NCBI GenBank assembly: GCA_003170295.1
Contig: PNAJ01000077.1
Coordinates: 82,819 to 146,818 of the forward strand
Direction of reading: 5' to 3'
DNA: 64,000 nt
Source of the DNA: Bryobacterales bacterium
Lineage (GTDB): Bacteria; Acidobacteriota; Terriglobia; Bryobacterales; Bryobacteraceae
Made by a program: the position numbers and the translations under genes. Below, in pieces: positions 7,423 through 16,356 of the stretch (its first letter is position 1; the number at the start of each line of letters is the position of its first letter). The notes beneath the pieces are model-generated. The model had not been told where the DNA came from. It was given only the letters and a program-made list of their open reading frames with translations, and ran no database searches.

Positions 7423-8085
7423 CTACTTCTTGAACACCGCGCGAAACCGGCGCACTGCTGGCGACTCCTTATCTAAATAATCCTCAAACGACTCTTCGTG
7501 AAGCCCCGCCTCCTTGAATAGATCCAACTCGCGACGCGTGAGCGGCCAAGGCATTTGGCCCTCCGCTTCGTGCTCGTCACGACCTCTTGCGATCAGCAGA
7601 ATCATGCCGCTTATCTTCACGAATCCGGCGACACTGAGGATCGCCCGCGGACGCAGCACCGGCGGCAGCACTTGCAGCGTGTAGGATTCCAACACGAAAT
7701 CGAAACGGCCCTGCCACTCCACGGGAGGGGCGAGAAGATCGGCCGTTACGTAGTCGACGCGGCTCCCGGGAAATCGTTGTTTTGCCGCGCTGATCGCGGA
7801 GGGCGCGACGTCGAAGGCCGTCGTTTCAAATCCCCACGCTGCGAGCTGCTCGGCGTCATCCCCGAAACCGCATCCGATCGTCAAAGCAGTTTTGCCGGCC
7901 GCCTCGATTGGATGCCGTTCGAAAAATTCCACCAGGTTGGGATTCGTCCCGAGGTCCGCCCACGGCACGACCTTCAAACCTTGTTCGTGTTCCCGGTAAA
8001 GCTGTTCCAGCCACCCGGTCGGATCGCCGGAACGAATGAACTGCGCGGCAAGCTCCCGCGCGCGGGCTCGATTTGGCTCTCCCAT
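7423..8085 (-). CDS. Class I SAM-dependent methyltransferase
   Basis: A 220-aa protein with a Rossmann-type methyltransferase core: motif I ALTIGCGFGDDAEQLAAWG (around residues 67-85), acidic residue at the end of strand 2 in TTAFDVAPSAI, and motif IV region FDFVLESYTLQVLPP. The N-terminal about 60 residues (GDPTGWLEQLYREHEQG) recall thiopurine S-methyltransferase/TehB-like small-molecule methyltransferases. The substrate is unknown. It is a monocistronic gene between the palindrome-rich gap and the two-component system. The ATG at 8085 gives the family-normal length. Confidence 0.85.
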   Translation of the reverse strand: MGEPNRARARELAAQFIRSGDPTGWLEQLYREHEQGLKVVPWADLGTNPNLVEFFERHPIEAAGKTALTIGCGFGDDAEQLAAWGFETTAFDVAPSAISAAKQRFPGSRVDYVTADLLAPPVEWQGRFDFVLESYTLQVLPPVLRPRAILSVAGFVKISGMILLIARGRDEHEAEGQMPWPLTRRELDLFKEAGLHEESFEDYLDKESPAVRRFRAVFKK

Positions 8086-8183
8086 AGGAGCGTTTTACCA
8101 TACCTGCGAATAATCGCATTCACTGACTCACCCCACCCGCATCGCCATTGTCAAGGCTCTTGGTGAGCGCGGAGACCGCTGAT

Positions 8184-9548
8184 CTATTCCTTCGGCGCGA
8201 TCCCGAGGGCTTTCATCTTTCGATACAGGTGGCTTCGCTCCAAACCCAGCAGCTCCGCCGTGCGCGTGACGTTGCCTTTCGCCTCGTCGAGCTTTTTGAA
8301 AATATAATCGCGCTCCGCCGCCTCGCGAACTTCCTGCAGGCTTCCGAAGCGGTCCATGGGACGATCGAAGACGGCGCGGCGCGCCCGGTCTAAAGGAATG
8401 TGGCGCGCATCGATGCGGACCTGCGGGTTCATGATGACGATGCGCTCCATCAGATTGCGCAGCTCGCGAACGTTGCCGGGCCAGGGATACTCTTCGAGGA
8501 CGCGCAACGCCTCCTCCGTCAGTTCTTTGGGCTTGCGGCCGTAAGCGGTCGTAAACTCTTTCAGGAAATAATCGGCAAGCAGGCGCACGTCTTCGATGCG
8601 CTCGCGCAGCGGCGGGACGTGAAAAGGAATCACGTTGAGGCGATAAAAAAGATCCTCGCGAAAATTGCCGCGCTCGATCTCTTCTTCAAGATTCTTATTC
8701 GTCGACGCCACCACACGCACGTCGACCTGAATCGATTCGGCGGCTCCCACCGGCTCGAAGCGTTGTTCGTCGAGTGCCCGGAGCACCTTCGCCTGCGTCT
8801 TGAGCGACATATCGCCTACCTCATCCAAAAACAACGTGCCGCCGTGCGCTTTTTCGAGCTTGCCGATCTTATCCTCGCTCGCGCCCGCGAAGCTGCCTTT
8901 CCGATGGCCGAACAGTTCGCTTTCAATCAACTCTTCGGGAATCGCCGCGCAGTTCACTTCCACGAAGGCTTCCGTCGACCTCGCGCTGGCCGCGTGGATC
9001 GCGTGTGCGATCACCTCCTTGCCCGTTCCGCTTTCCCCAATAATCAGCACGCGCCCGTTCGTGGCGGCCATCAGCGCGAGTTGCTGGCGGAGCGCCTTCA
9101 TCGGGACGCTCTCGCCGATAATGTTGGACTTCGCGCCACCCGATTCCTTGAGATGCGCGAGCTCCAGTTCCAGGCGCCGCTGCTGCACCGCGTTGTTGAG
9201 CACCACCGTAACTTTCCCGATGGTCAGCGGCTTTTCAAGAAAATCGAATGCCCCGAGCTTGGTCGCTTTCACCGCGGTTTCAATGGTGCCGTGGCCGGAG
9301 ATGATGACCACTTCCGGGCGTTCGTTGAACGGGATCTCCTGAATGCGCGCCAGCGTCTCCATGCCGTCGATGCCGGGCAGCCACACGTCGAGCAGGACCA
9401 CGTCATAGTTCTGGCGCGCCAGCTCTTCCAGGCACTGCTCGCCGGTCTCGACCGCGGCGCAAAGGAACCCCTCGTCTTCGAGCACACCCAGAAGCGATTC
9501 GCGGATGCCGGGCTCGTCGTCCACGATCAGGACGTGCGCGTTCTTCAC
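8184..9548 (-). CDS. Sigma-54-type response regulator, NtrX/NtrC-like
   Basis: 454 aa. The receiver domain (1-125) has acidic pocket D10-D11, phospho-acceptor D54 and K107. An AAA+ sigma-54 interaction domain (about 143-375) has Walker A GESGTGKE (171-178) and Walker B LFLDEVGD (239-246). A C-terminal Fis-type HTH (about 415-450) contains NVTRTAELLGLERSHLYRKM. The order and HTH match NtrX. The sigma-54 contact loop reads GSFAGA (218-223) instead of GAFTGA, with Ala replacing the conserved Thr. The gene overlaps the sensor kinase by 4 bp (ATGA) and is its cognate regulator by context. It probably activates sigma-54 promoters controlling envelope or nitrogen genes. Targets cannot be read from this window. 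Confidence 0.93.
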   Translation of the reverse strand: MKNAHVLIVDDEPGIRESLLGVLEDEGFLCAAVETGEQCLEELARQNYDVVLLDVWLPGIDGMETLARIQEIPFNERPEVVIISGHGTIETAVKATKLGAFDFLEKPLTIGKVTVVLNNAVQQRRLELELAHLKESGGAKSNIIGESVPMKALRQQLALMAATNGRVLIIGESGTGKEVIAHAIHAASARSTEAFVEVNCAAIPEELIESELFGHRKGSFAGASEDKIGKLEKAHGGTLFLDEVGDMSLKTQAKVLRALDEQRFEPVGAAESIQVDVRVVASTNKNLEEEIERGNFREDLFYRLNVIPFHVPPLRERIEDVRLLADYFLKEFTTAYGRKPKELTEEALRVLEEYPWPGNVRELRNLMERIVIMNPQVRIDARHIPLDRARRAVFDRPMDRFGSLQEVREAAERDYIFKKLDEAKGNVTRTAELLGLERSHLYRKMKALGIAPKE

Positions 9549-11572
9549 GCGCGGACCTCTGTTTCGACCACGACCGTAGCCGGAACCTCGACATAAAAGC
9601 GCGCGCCGACAGGACGATTATCTTCCACTCGGATGCGCGCGTGATGCTCGGAAAGAATGTGATTCACGATGGCGAGTCCTAGTCCTGTGCCGCGGCCTTT
9701 CGTGGAGAAGTAGGGCAGAAATAGTTTTTCCTTGTCGCCGGCCGATATACCGCAGCCCGTGTCGGCGATCAGCAGTTCCACCGTGTCGCCAGCAGCCGCC
9801 TGCGTCGCGATAAGAAGGCGCTTGAGCAGCGAATCGCGCATCGCCTCGGCGGCGTTATCGACCAAGTTGACGACGACGCGCTTGAATTGCTCGGGGTCGA
9901 CCTCCACGGTGGGAAGATTCGGCGCGAGTTCGACGCGAACGTCGATGCCCACCAGCCGGTCCGCAAATACGTCCAGAGCGTTATGCACGATTTCGTTGAG
10001 ATCGCAGGCGACGGGCTGCGCCGCCGGGAATCGCGAGAATTGCGAAAATTCGTCGGCGAGATTTTTTACCGATTCCACCTCGCGGGAGATGGTGGCCGCG
10101 CAATCGCGGATGATACGCACGGTGTCCGCCGTAACCGCGCCTCGATCGAGAAGCCGCGCGATGCGCTCCGCGGAAAGCGCGATCGGCGTGAGAGGATTCT
10201 TCAACTCATGCGCGATCCGGCGCGCGACTTCGTGCCAGGCCGCCGCTTTCTGCGCGCGCAGAAGTTCGCTTGTGTCTTCGAGGAGAAGGACGAATCCCAC
10301 GGCTGCCGCGGGCGGGTGCGCGGGTAAAGCCGAAACGGTCACCGCGAGATGGAAAACCTGACGAGGGGATTCGACATCGATCTGACTTGCCGCAAGACCG
10401 GTGCGCCGCGCGCGCTTCATCAGGTACTCGATCTCAGTAACGTCGTCAGGCGGAAACAGGTCGGCCAAACGCACTGCGCGCTCGATCTGGTCGTCGGAGA
10501 ACAAACCGTGCAGCGCTCGATTGACGCGCTGGATGCGGCCGTCCGGAGAAAGCGAAATCACGCCGGTGGGGATGCTCTCCAAGATCGCTTCGGTGAAGCG
10601 GCGGCGGCTTTCGAGCTCGCGGGCGTTGGCGTCAAGCGCGTGCATCATTTCATTGAAGCCGCGCACCAGCGTGGCCAGTTCGTCCATCGCCTTCACCGAG
10701 ACGCGGTAGGACAAGTTGCCCTTCCGCACCTCGCCCGCGGCGCCCAGGAGAGCCGAAATCGGCACACTGATCTGGCGCGCCAGAATCAGCGCGATCCAGG
10801 TAGCGACGAAAAGGATAAAGAGTGCGATCAACAGGATGAACAGCAGGTAGAGCTTTTGGATATTCCGTTTGTTGGCCGCGAGCTGATCGTATTGCCGGAC
10901 GTAGCCTTGAATCTCCGCCTGCTTCTTTTCGAGATCGATGAGCGGATGCAGACGAACCACCAGCGTGGCGCCGTCGGCCAGCGTCGCGCGGGCGGTGAAC
11001 AGATGGGTCGGCTCCTCTTTGCTGTCGCAAAGGATGCGCGTGCCGATGCGCAGCTCGGAGATGCGATTTTCAACACAGAGCCTGGAAAAATCGGAGTCCT
11101 CGGACTCCACTCCAGGAAGCAGTGCAATCCAGTTGGCGAGCGCTTGCGCCCGGTTCTGCACCTCATCGCCCAACGCCACGCCGGTATCGATGAGGCTGAT
11201 CTTCACCCCTTCGGCGGGACGTGTAAACCATTTTTCAACGGTTCTGTTCAATACGCCGTAGCTAAAGGAAACTAGAAACGCAACGGGCAAAAGGCTGAGC
11301 GCAAGGGCACCGAGCACCAGTTTGGTTTGGATGCGCGAGCCCTCGCGGTCGCTCTGACGCTCAAAATAAAGTTTGACGCCAGTGCGGAACAGCATGAATC
11401 CTAGCGTGACGGTCAGCAGAAAGATCAGCGTCGAAACAGCCCAGAAAACGAAAGTCTGCGCGGTATCGGCGGGCTTATACTCGCCAAAATCGAAGGAAAC
11501 CTGCCACTCAATCAGCGCGAGCAAGATGGCGAGCAGAACCAGGCCGGAGGCGAAGAGGTACCGCTTGCGCAT
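9545..11572 (-). CDS. Membrane sensor histidine kinase, NtrY-like
   Basis: 675 aa. An N-terminal membrane unit (helices near residues 5-25, 40-65 and 90-115) is followed by a periplasmic part and another helix (about 245-270, LLFILLIALFILFVATWIAL). Then come HAMP (ISVPISALLGAAGEVRKGNL), PAS (about 330-430), HisKA with phospho-acceptor His in RIAHELKNPLTPIAL, and HATPase_c with an N box (NLVDNAAEAM) and G boxes (DTGCGIS, GRGTGLGLAIV). This architecture and its partner define an NtrYX-type system. The stimulus is unknown. The start at 11572 lies 157 bp from the divergent bactofilin gene, leaving room for two promoters. Confidence 0.93.
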   Translation of the reverse strand: MRKRYLFASGLVLLAILLALIEWQVSFDFGEYKPADTAQTFVFWAVSTLIFLLTVTLGFMLFRTGVKLYFERQSDREGSRIQTKLVLGALALSLLPVAFLVSFSYGVLNRTVEKWFTRPAEGVKISLIDTGVALGDEVQNRAQALANWIALLPGVESEDSDFSRLCVENRISELRIGTRILCDSKEEPTHLFTARATLADGATLVVRLHPLIDLEKKQAEIQGYVRQYDQLAANKRNIQKLYLLFILLIALFILFVATWIALILARQISVPISALLGAAGEVRKGNLSYRVSVKAMDELATLVRGFNEMMHALDANARELESRRRFTEAILESIPTGVISLSPDGRIQRVNRALHGLFSDDQIERAVRLADLFPPDDVTEIEYLMKRARRTGLAASQIDVESPRQVFHLAVTVSALPAHPPAAAVGFVLLLEDTSELLRAQKAAAWHEVARRIAHELKNPLTPIALSAERIARLLDRGAVTADTVRIIRDCAATISREVESVKNLADEFSQFSRFPAAQPVACDLNEIVHNALDVFADRLVGIDVRVELAPNLPTVEVDPEQFKRVVVNLVDNAAEAMRDSLLKRLLIATQAAAGDTVELLIADTGCGISAGDKEKLFLPYFSTKGRGTGLGLAIVNHILSEHHARIRVEDNRPVGARFYVEVPATVVVETEVRA

Positions 11573-11729
11573 ATCTTGATTATAAGAGTCGCGGGGGCAA
11601 ATGCTTCTCAGGGCTGCTGCTTGGCCTGACGCCGCCGACGCCGTAGTAGTATAAATACAGTCGCTTGAGTTCGTTCTTGCGGAGAAGGCGAAGCTCCGAC
11701 GTTAAGTTGAGGAAGGGAGGCGATCCCCA

Positions 11730-12305
11730 ATGTGGAACCGCCGAAAAGATGAAGAATTCACACCCAGGCCGGCGTCGGCGCCACCGACCTCATCCGCGCT
11801 TGCAAAGGAGGGAATCCCCATGTCTACACTTCCAGGACGCACCAGCGAGCCTCATTTCGACAATCCCCGAGGCGGGTCCGCCGTGCTCGGCAAGTCGGTC
11901 ATCGTTAAAGGGCAGATTTTAAGCCGCGAGGATTTGACGATCGACGGCGAAGTCGAAGGCACGGTCGAACTGCAGGAACATCGCCTGACGGTCGGCCCGA
12001 ACGGCAAGGTGCTCGCGAGCATCAAGGCGCGTGAGATCATCGTGCTCGGCACGATTCACGGAAACGTCGAGACCACCGACAAGATCGACATCCGCAAGGA
12101 TGCAAAGCTGGTGGGCGACATCAAGACGGCCCGCGTCGTCATCGAGGATGGCGCTTATTTCAAGGGCAATATCGATATCGTGCGCGCCGAGGTCCCTAAG
12201 CCGCAACCCGCGCCGAAGCCCCAGCCGGTAGCCTCCGCGCCCGCCACTCCCATTGCCGGAGTGCACAGCGTAGCCGCCGCAGGAGGCGGAGATACCAAGC
12301 GATAA
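11730..12305 (+). CDS. Bactofilin (polymer-forming cytoskeletal protein)
   Basis: A 191-aa bactofilin. The core, about residues 45-155, is a right-handed beta-helix of short repeats (SVIVKGQILSREDLTIDGEV, KVLASIKAREIIVLGTIHGN, DIRKDAKLVGDIKTARVVIE). A Pro/Ala-rich C-terminal tail (PKPQPAPKPQPVASAP) follows. Bactofilins polymerise without nucleotide and scaffold cell-shape or envelope enzymes. Two starts are plausible: ATG 11730 after GGGAGG, and ATG 11821 after AAGGAGGG, each followed by similar spacing. The first gives the short N-terminal extension MWNRRKDEEF often seen in the family. The next gene follows after 1 bp, so the two form an operon with a methyltransferase-fold protein. Confidence 0.92.
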   Translation: MWNRRKDEEFTPRPASAPPTSSALAKEGIPMSTLPGRTSEPHFDNPRGGSAVLGKSVIVKGQILSREDLTIDGEVEGTVELQEHRLTVGPNGKVLASIKAREIIVLGTIHGNVETTDKIDIRKDAKLVGDIKTARVVIEDGAYFKGNIDIVRAEVPKPQPAPKPQPVASAPATPIAGVHSVAAAGGGDTKR

Positions 12306-12306
12306 G

Positions 12307-12912
12307 GTGGCCCGAGCTGGTCCGTCTCATTTGGAGCATCGTCACAGTCACGGGCTGGATCAATTCTGCGCGTCTCTGGAAGAACGCCCGGGCTTGTCGA
12401 TTCTCGATCTCGCCGGAGCCAGCCAGTCGACCGTAACCTTCGTCACCGATTACGGGCATCGCCTGTATTCCGACGACTTTTTGCACCAACTGGACGCGTG
12501 CTTCAGCGACGGCGATTTTTACGACAATCAGACCAATCCGCGAAAAGTCGAAATGTTTCTCAAAACCGCGTTAACCTTCGACGACCAGTCGTTCGACGGC
12601 GCGCTGGTGTGGGATACGTTGCAGTTTCTTTCGGCGCCTCTGCTGCAAATCGTCGTCGAGCGTCTGCATCGCGTTCTGCGCCCCGGCTCCTGCATGCTGG
12701 CGTTTTTTCATTCGGAAGAAAAGATCGATACCATCCCGACCTATTCCTACCGCATCTCCGATCACAGCAACATCGTGCTGGTGGAGCGCGGACGGAGGCG
12801 GCCGGCGCAATTCTTCAACAATCGCAGCCTCGAAAAGCTGTTTCAGGATTTTCAGTCGGTGAAGTTCTTCCTCACGCGCGACCATCTGCGTGAAGTAATC
12901 GTACAGCGATAA
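12307..12912 (+). CDS. Methyltransferase-like protein linked to bactofilin
   Basis: A 201-aa protein with a class I methyltransferase-like layout: an opening strand [20 protein letters not shown] where the SAM loop would be, [19 protein letters not shown] at motif IV, and [20 protein letters not shown], the typical post-motif helix and strand. The glycine-rich SAM motif is weak (LAGASQS), so activity is uncertain. The start is the GTG at 12307, one base after the bactofilin stop. LysS begins 3 bp after its stop. The position between a cytoskeletal protein and lysS suggests co-expression, but the substrate is unknown. Confidence 0.75.
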   Translation: MARAGPSHLEHRHSHGLDQFCASLEERPGLSILDLAGASQSTVTFVTDYGHRLYSDDFLHQLDACFSDGDFYDNQTNPRKVEMFLKTALTFDDQSFDGALVWDTLQFLSAPLLQIVVERLHRVLRPGSCMLAFFHSEEKIDTIPTYSYRISDHSNIVLVERGRRRPAQFFNNRSLEKLFQDFQSVKFFLTRDHLREVIVQR

Positions 12913-12914
12913 TT

Positions 12915-14321
12915 ATGTCCCTTGAAGACGATTTCTTAGTCCAGCGCCAGAAGCGTACGGCGGAGATCGAAGCGCTCGGATTCCGCCCCTACGGCCAGCG
13001 CTTCGATTTCACCCACACTATCCCCGATATTCTGCGCGGCTATTCCGAGAAAACCGCGGAGCAGCTCGCGGATAAGCCGCAAGTGTGCATCGCCGGGCGC
13101 ATCCAGACCATGCGCCGCATGGGTAAGGCCGGTTTTCTGCATCTGATGCAGACGGGCGAGAAGCTCCAGGTTTACATTCGCAAGGATGCGGTCGCGGAAA
13201 CCGAATACCAGCTCTATGAGATTCTCGATACCGGAGACATCATCGGTGTGGAAGGCTATCTCTTCCGCACCCGCACAGGCGAGCTCAGCGTGCATGCCGA
13301 GAAGCTGACGTTTCTCTCGAAAATTCTGCTCACGCTGCCCGAAAAATTTCACGGCCTCGAAGATGTCGAGGTCCGCTACCGCCAGCGCTACCTCGATCTG
13401 ATCGCGAATCCGGAATCGCAGAAAGTTTTCGTCACGCGCGCGAAAATCATTTCTTCGCTGCGCCGCCAGCTCGAACAGCGCGGCTTCATCGAAGTCGAAA
13501 CGCCCATGATGCAGCCGCTCTACGGAGGCGCGGCCGCCCGCCCGTTCGTCACCCATCACAACGCGCTCGACATGGATTTATACCTCCGCATCGCGCCGGA
13601 GCTTTATCTGAAGCGCCTGATCGTCGGCGGCCTCGATCGCGTCTACGAAATCAATCGCAACTTTCGGAATGAGGGAATCTCGACGCATCACAACCCCGAA
13701 TTCACGATGCTCGAGTTCTATCAGGCCTACACGGATTATCAAGGCCTGATGGATCTGACCGCGGAACTGCTGAAGCAGACCGCGATCGATGCGACGGGTT
13801 CGGCAGTAGTCGAGTATCAGGGGGAAACGCTCGATTTTTCCAACGTGCGCCGTATGTCGATGCAGGAAGCGGTCGGCGATGCGTCGTTAGAAGGTCATTC
13901 TCTAGTAGAGAAATTCGAGCGCGAGATTGAGGCCACGCTGATCCAGCCGACCATGATCTACGATTATCCGGTCGAAGTATCTCCCCTCTCGAAAAACAAA
14001 GCGAGCGACCCCGCATTCGTCGAGCGCTTCGAACTCTACGTCGCCGGCATGGAGATCGGCAACGCCTACACGGAGCTGAACGACCCGCAGGAACAGCGCC
14101 GCCGCTTCGAACTGCAAGGCCGCGACCGCGAAGCAGGCGACGAAGAAGCGCATCAAATGGACGAAGATTATCTAAGGGCCATGTCCTACGGCATGCCCCC
14201 CACGGGCGGCGAAGGCATCGGAGTCGATCGTCTGACGATGATTCTGACGAACTCGAAGTCGATTCGGGATGTGATTCTGTTTCCACTAATGAGACCAATC
14301 GGCAAAAAGGAGCCGGAATGA
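12915..14321 (+). CDS. lysS: Lysyl-tRNA synthetase, class II
   Basis: 468 aa, a class II aminoacyl-tRNA synthetase that charges tRNA-Lys. The N-terminal OB-fold anticodon-binding domain (about 50-145) includes [20 protein letters not shown]. The catalytic domain shows motif 1 region [19 protein letters not shown], motif 2 [20 protein letters not shown] (about 244-263) and motif 3 [16 protein letters not shown] (about 430-445). It is slightly shorter than the usual 490-510 aa because the N-terminal extension is brief. It is the third gene of the bactofilin operon and is followed by a heptamer repeat array and then a LolC/E permease. Confidence 0.97.
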   Translation: MSLEDDFLVQRQKRTAEIEALGFRPYGQRFDFTHTIPDILRGYSEKTAEQLADKPQVCIAGRIQTMRRMGKAGFLHLMQTGEKLQVYIRKDAVAETEYQLYEILDTGDIIGVEGYLFRTRTGELSVHAEKLTFLSKILLTLPEKFHGLEDVEVRYRQRYLDLIANPESQKVFVTRAKIISSLRRQLEQRGFIEVETPMMQPLYGGAAARPFVTHHNALDMDLYLRIAPELYLKRLIVGGLDRVYEINRNFRNEGISTHHNPEFTMLEFYQAYTDYQGLMDLTAELLKQTAIDATGSAVVEYQGETLDFSNVRRMSMQEAVGDASLEGHSLVEKFEREIEATLIQPTMIYDYPVEVSPLSKNKASDPAFVERFELYVAGMEIGNAYTELNDPQEQRRRFELQGRDREAGDEEAHQMDEDYLRAMSYGMPPTGGEGIGVDRLTMILTNSKSIRDVILFPLMRPIGKKEPE

Positions 14322-14336
14322 CCTACAAAACCATTC

Positions 14337-14364
14337 TGGCTACTGGCTACTGGCTACTGGCTAC
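14337..14364. repeat. Heptamer array (TGGCTAC)x4
   Basis: Four perfect tandem copies of TGGCTAC lie between lysS and the LolC/E permease, ending 5 bp before the permease GTG. The same heptamer, in opposite orientation and with a variant (TGGCTTC), forms the arrays at 34608-34640 and 35041-35075. It leaves no room for a normal Shine-Dalgarno sequence before the permease start. Confidence 0.85.
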
Positions 14365-14369
14365 TTCTT

Positions 14370-15590
14370 GTGTTTGAACTCTTCATCGCTCGCCGCTACT
14401 TACGCGCTAAACGCAAGCAGGTGGTGATCTCCGTCATCACATTCATTTCGGTGCTCGGAGTCGCGGCCGGAGTGATGGCGTTAGTGATCGCCCTCGCCCT
14501 CAATAACGGATTCAAGAACACGCTCGAACGAAATCTCCTTGGCGCGACCGCCCACGTCGCGATTCTCGAGAAGCAACAAGGCGAAGGAATTGAGAACTGG
14601 GAGCAACTCGCGGCGAAGCTGGCGAAGCTCCCGCACGTTATCAGCGCGACCCCGGGCCTCTACGAGAGCGCCTATATGAGCGGACCCGTGCAAGGCGACG
14701 GCGTCGAAATAAAAGGCGTCAAAATCGCTCCGGGGACCGCCCTTCCAGACGCACTGAAGCATCTGAAAGCCGGCTCGGTCGATGGTCTAACGGCCAACGA
14801 CGACCTACCCGGCGTGGTGCTGGGCTCACGTCTGGCGCAGTCGATCGGCGCGGTGAACGGCAAACGGGTGCGCATTTTGATCACCGATATTCTGCCCTTC
14901 GGACCCGCGCCGAGATACGTGAACGTCCGCGTCGCCGGCATTTTCGAATTGGGCTTTTACGATATCGATAGCCATTGGGCCTACATGTCGCTTCCCGCAG
15001 AACAGAAACTGTTCACCCTCACCGACGTGGTCAGCAGCATCGACCTGATGCTTGACGATATCTATGCCGCGGACGTTGTGCAGCGCGCCGCCGAGCCTCT
15101 GATCGGACCGAAGCTGGCCGCCAGCACCTGGAAGGAACAGTATCATCAGATTCTCGGCGCGCTGAAGATGGAACGAATCGCGACCGCGATCACCATCGGC
15201 CTGATCCAGTTCGTCGCCGGGCTGAACATTCTGATCACTCTCGTCATGATGGTGATGGAAAAACATCGCGACATCTCGATTCTGATGTCGATGGGCGCGC
15301 GTGCCTCGCAGATCCGCAATATTTTCGTCTTCGAAGGCGCTCTCATTGGCGCTGCCGGAACCATCATCGGCCTGATCGCCGGCTACACTCTGTGTTACTT
15401 CCTCGATCATTACAAGCTGATCCCTCTCGATGAGCAGGTTTACGCGCTCCCGTTCGTTCCCTTCAACCCGCAAGCTTTCGATGGATTGTGGATCGCAGGC
15501 GCGGCCATGGCGGTGAGCCTGCTCGCGACGCTCTATCCCGCCCGTGCCGCCACCAGGATCGCGCCCGTGGAAGCGCTACGATACGAATAA
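14370..15590 (+). CDS. LolC/LolE-type lipoprotein-releasing ABC permease
   Basis: 406 aa with the MacB/FtsX-type layout: an N-terminal membrane helix (VISVITFISVLGVAAGVMAL, about 20-45) preceded by FELFIARRYLRAKR, a large periplasmic domain (about 50-265), and three C-terminal helices (about 270-295, 318-345, 375-395) ending in LYPARAATRIAPVEALRYE, the family's C-terminal signature. LolCE with the ATPase LolD moves lipoproteins from the inner membrane to LolA. No LolD gene is adjacent. The start GTG (14370) directly follows a heptamer array. The cupin gene begins at the next base after the stop. Confidence 0.9.
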   Translation: MFELFIARRYLRAKRKQVVISVITFISVLGVAAGVMALVIALALNNGFKNTLERNLLGATAHVAILEKQQGEGIENWEQLAAKLAKLPHVISATPGLYESAYMSGPVQGDGVEIKGVKIAPGTALPDALKHLKAGSVDGLTANDDLPGVVLGSRLAQSIGAVNGKRVRILITDILPFGPAPRYVNVRVAGIFELGFYDIDSHWAYMSLPAEQKLFTLTDVVSSIDLMLDDIYAADVVQRAAEPLIGPKLAASTWKEQYHQILGALKMERIATAITIGLIQFVAGLNILITLVMMVMEKHRDISILMSMGARASQIRNIFVFEGALIGAAGTIIGLIAGYTLCYFLDHYKLIPLDEQVYALPFVPFNPQAFDGLWIAGAAMAVSLLATLYPARAATRIAPVEALRYE

Positions 15591-15941
15591 GTGCCCAGAC
15601 TGATCGAAGCCCCCACCCGCATTCCCGTTCCGCAGGGAAAAATTCTCGACGAGTACATCGGCCGCGTCAATTCCGGCGATTCGCACACCAGCATCGCCCA
15701 TATGCGCAGCCCCGCCGGATGGTCCGAGCCCGGCCAGCGTCCCGACTTCGAGGAATTTACGCTGGTTCTCTCAGGAGAAATGATCGTCGAGCACGAAGCC
15801 GGAGCGACCCACGTGAAAGCTGGACAAGCAATTGTCGCGAAACCAGGAGAATGGGTCCGCTACAGCACTCCGCAAGGAGCCGAATACGTCGCCATCTGCC
15901 TCCCGGCGTTTTCGATCGACACCGTTCACAGGGATTCCTAA
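15591..15941 (+). CDS. Small cupin-domain protein
   Basis: A 116-aa single-domain cupin. The conserved region DFEEFTLVLSGEMIVEHEAG matches cupin motif 1 (Glu as metal ligand, Gly turn), and the second motif lies around AGQAIVAKPGEWVRYSTPQG. His ligands of motif 1 are poorly conserved, so metal binding is uncertain. It starts with GTG immediately after the permease TAA, so the genes are probably co-transcribed. The function is not specified by sequence. Related small cupins act in sugar or amino-acid metabolism or as binding proteins. Confidence 0.78.
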   Translation: MPRLIEAPTRIPVPQGKILDEYIGRVNSGDSHTSIAHMRSPAGWSEPGQRPDFEEFTLVLSGEMIVEHEAGATHVKAGQAIVAKPGEWVRYSTPQGAEYVAICLPAFSIDTVHRDS

Positions 15942-15942
15942 A

Positions 15943-16299
15943 ATGAAACTACGCCTCCACGACGGATCGCTGCGGCTGCGCTTAAGCCAGTCGGAAATCG
16001 CGCGCTTGCACGAGACGGGCAAAGTGGAAGATACGGTAGTCTTCGCGCCCGGTAAGCAGCTTTTCTATGCGATAGAAACCGGCGCTGCCTCGGCGGTTAA
16101 CGCGACGTTCGACGATGCCAACATCCGAGTCATCTTGCCCCAGTCGGTCGCCACAGATTGGATCGAAAGCGATCAAACCAGCATCGAGGCATCCACGGCT
16201 ACGCTGAAGCTTCTGATTGAGAAAGATTTCCAGTGCCTGCACCGTCCGCCGGAGCCCGGCGAAGACTCGTTTCCCAATCCGCTCGCGAACAAATCGTAA
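15943..16299 (+). CDS. Conserved small protein, DUF7009-like
   Basis: 118 aa beginning MKLRLHDGSLRLRLSQSEIA. I recall this opening from a small bacterial conserved family (the DUF7009 type, with pattern MKIRIKxNSLRLRLtqSE). It has about equal strand and helix content, no membrane segment, and a late CLHRPPEPGEDSFPNPL segment. It starts one base after the cupin stop, with AAA before ATG. The reading frame is open further upstream within the cupin gene, but the family start is the ATG at 15943. The function is unknown. A Cys and His close to the C-terminus (CLH) are typical of the family as I remember it. Confidence 0.72.
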   Translation: MKLRLHDGSLRLRLSQSEIARLHETGKVEDTVVFAPGKQLFYAIETGAASAVNATFDDANIRVILPQSVATDWIESDQTSIEASTATLKLLIEKDFQCLHRPPEPGEDSFPNPLANKS

Positions 16300-16356
16300 T
16301 TCAACGTAACAGATGTGGACGAAGCCAACTCCATATATCGAGAGGAACACGCTGCC

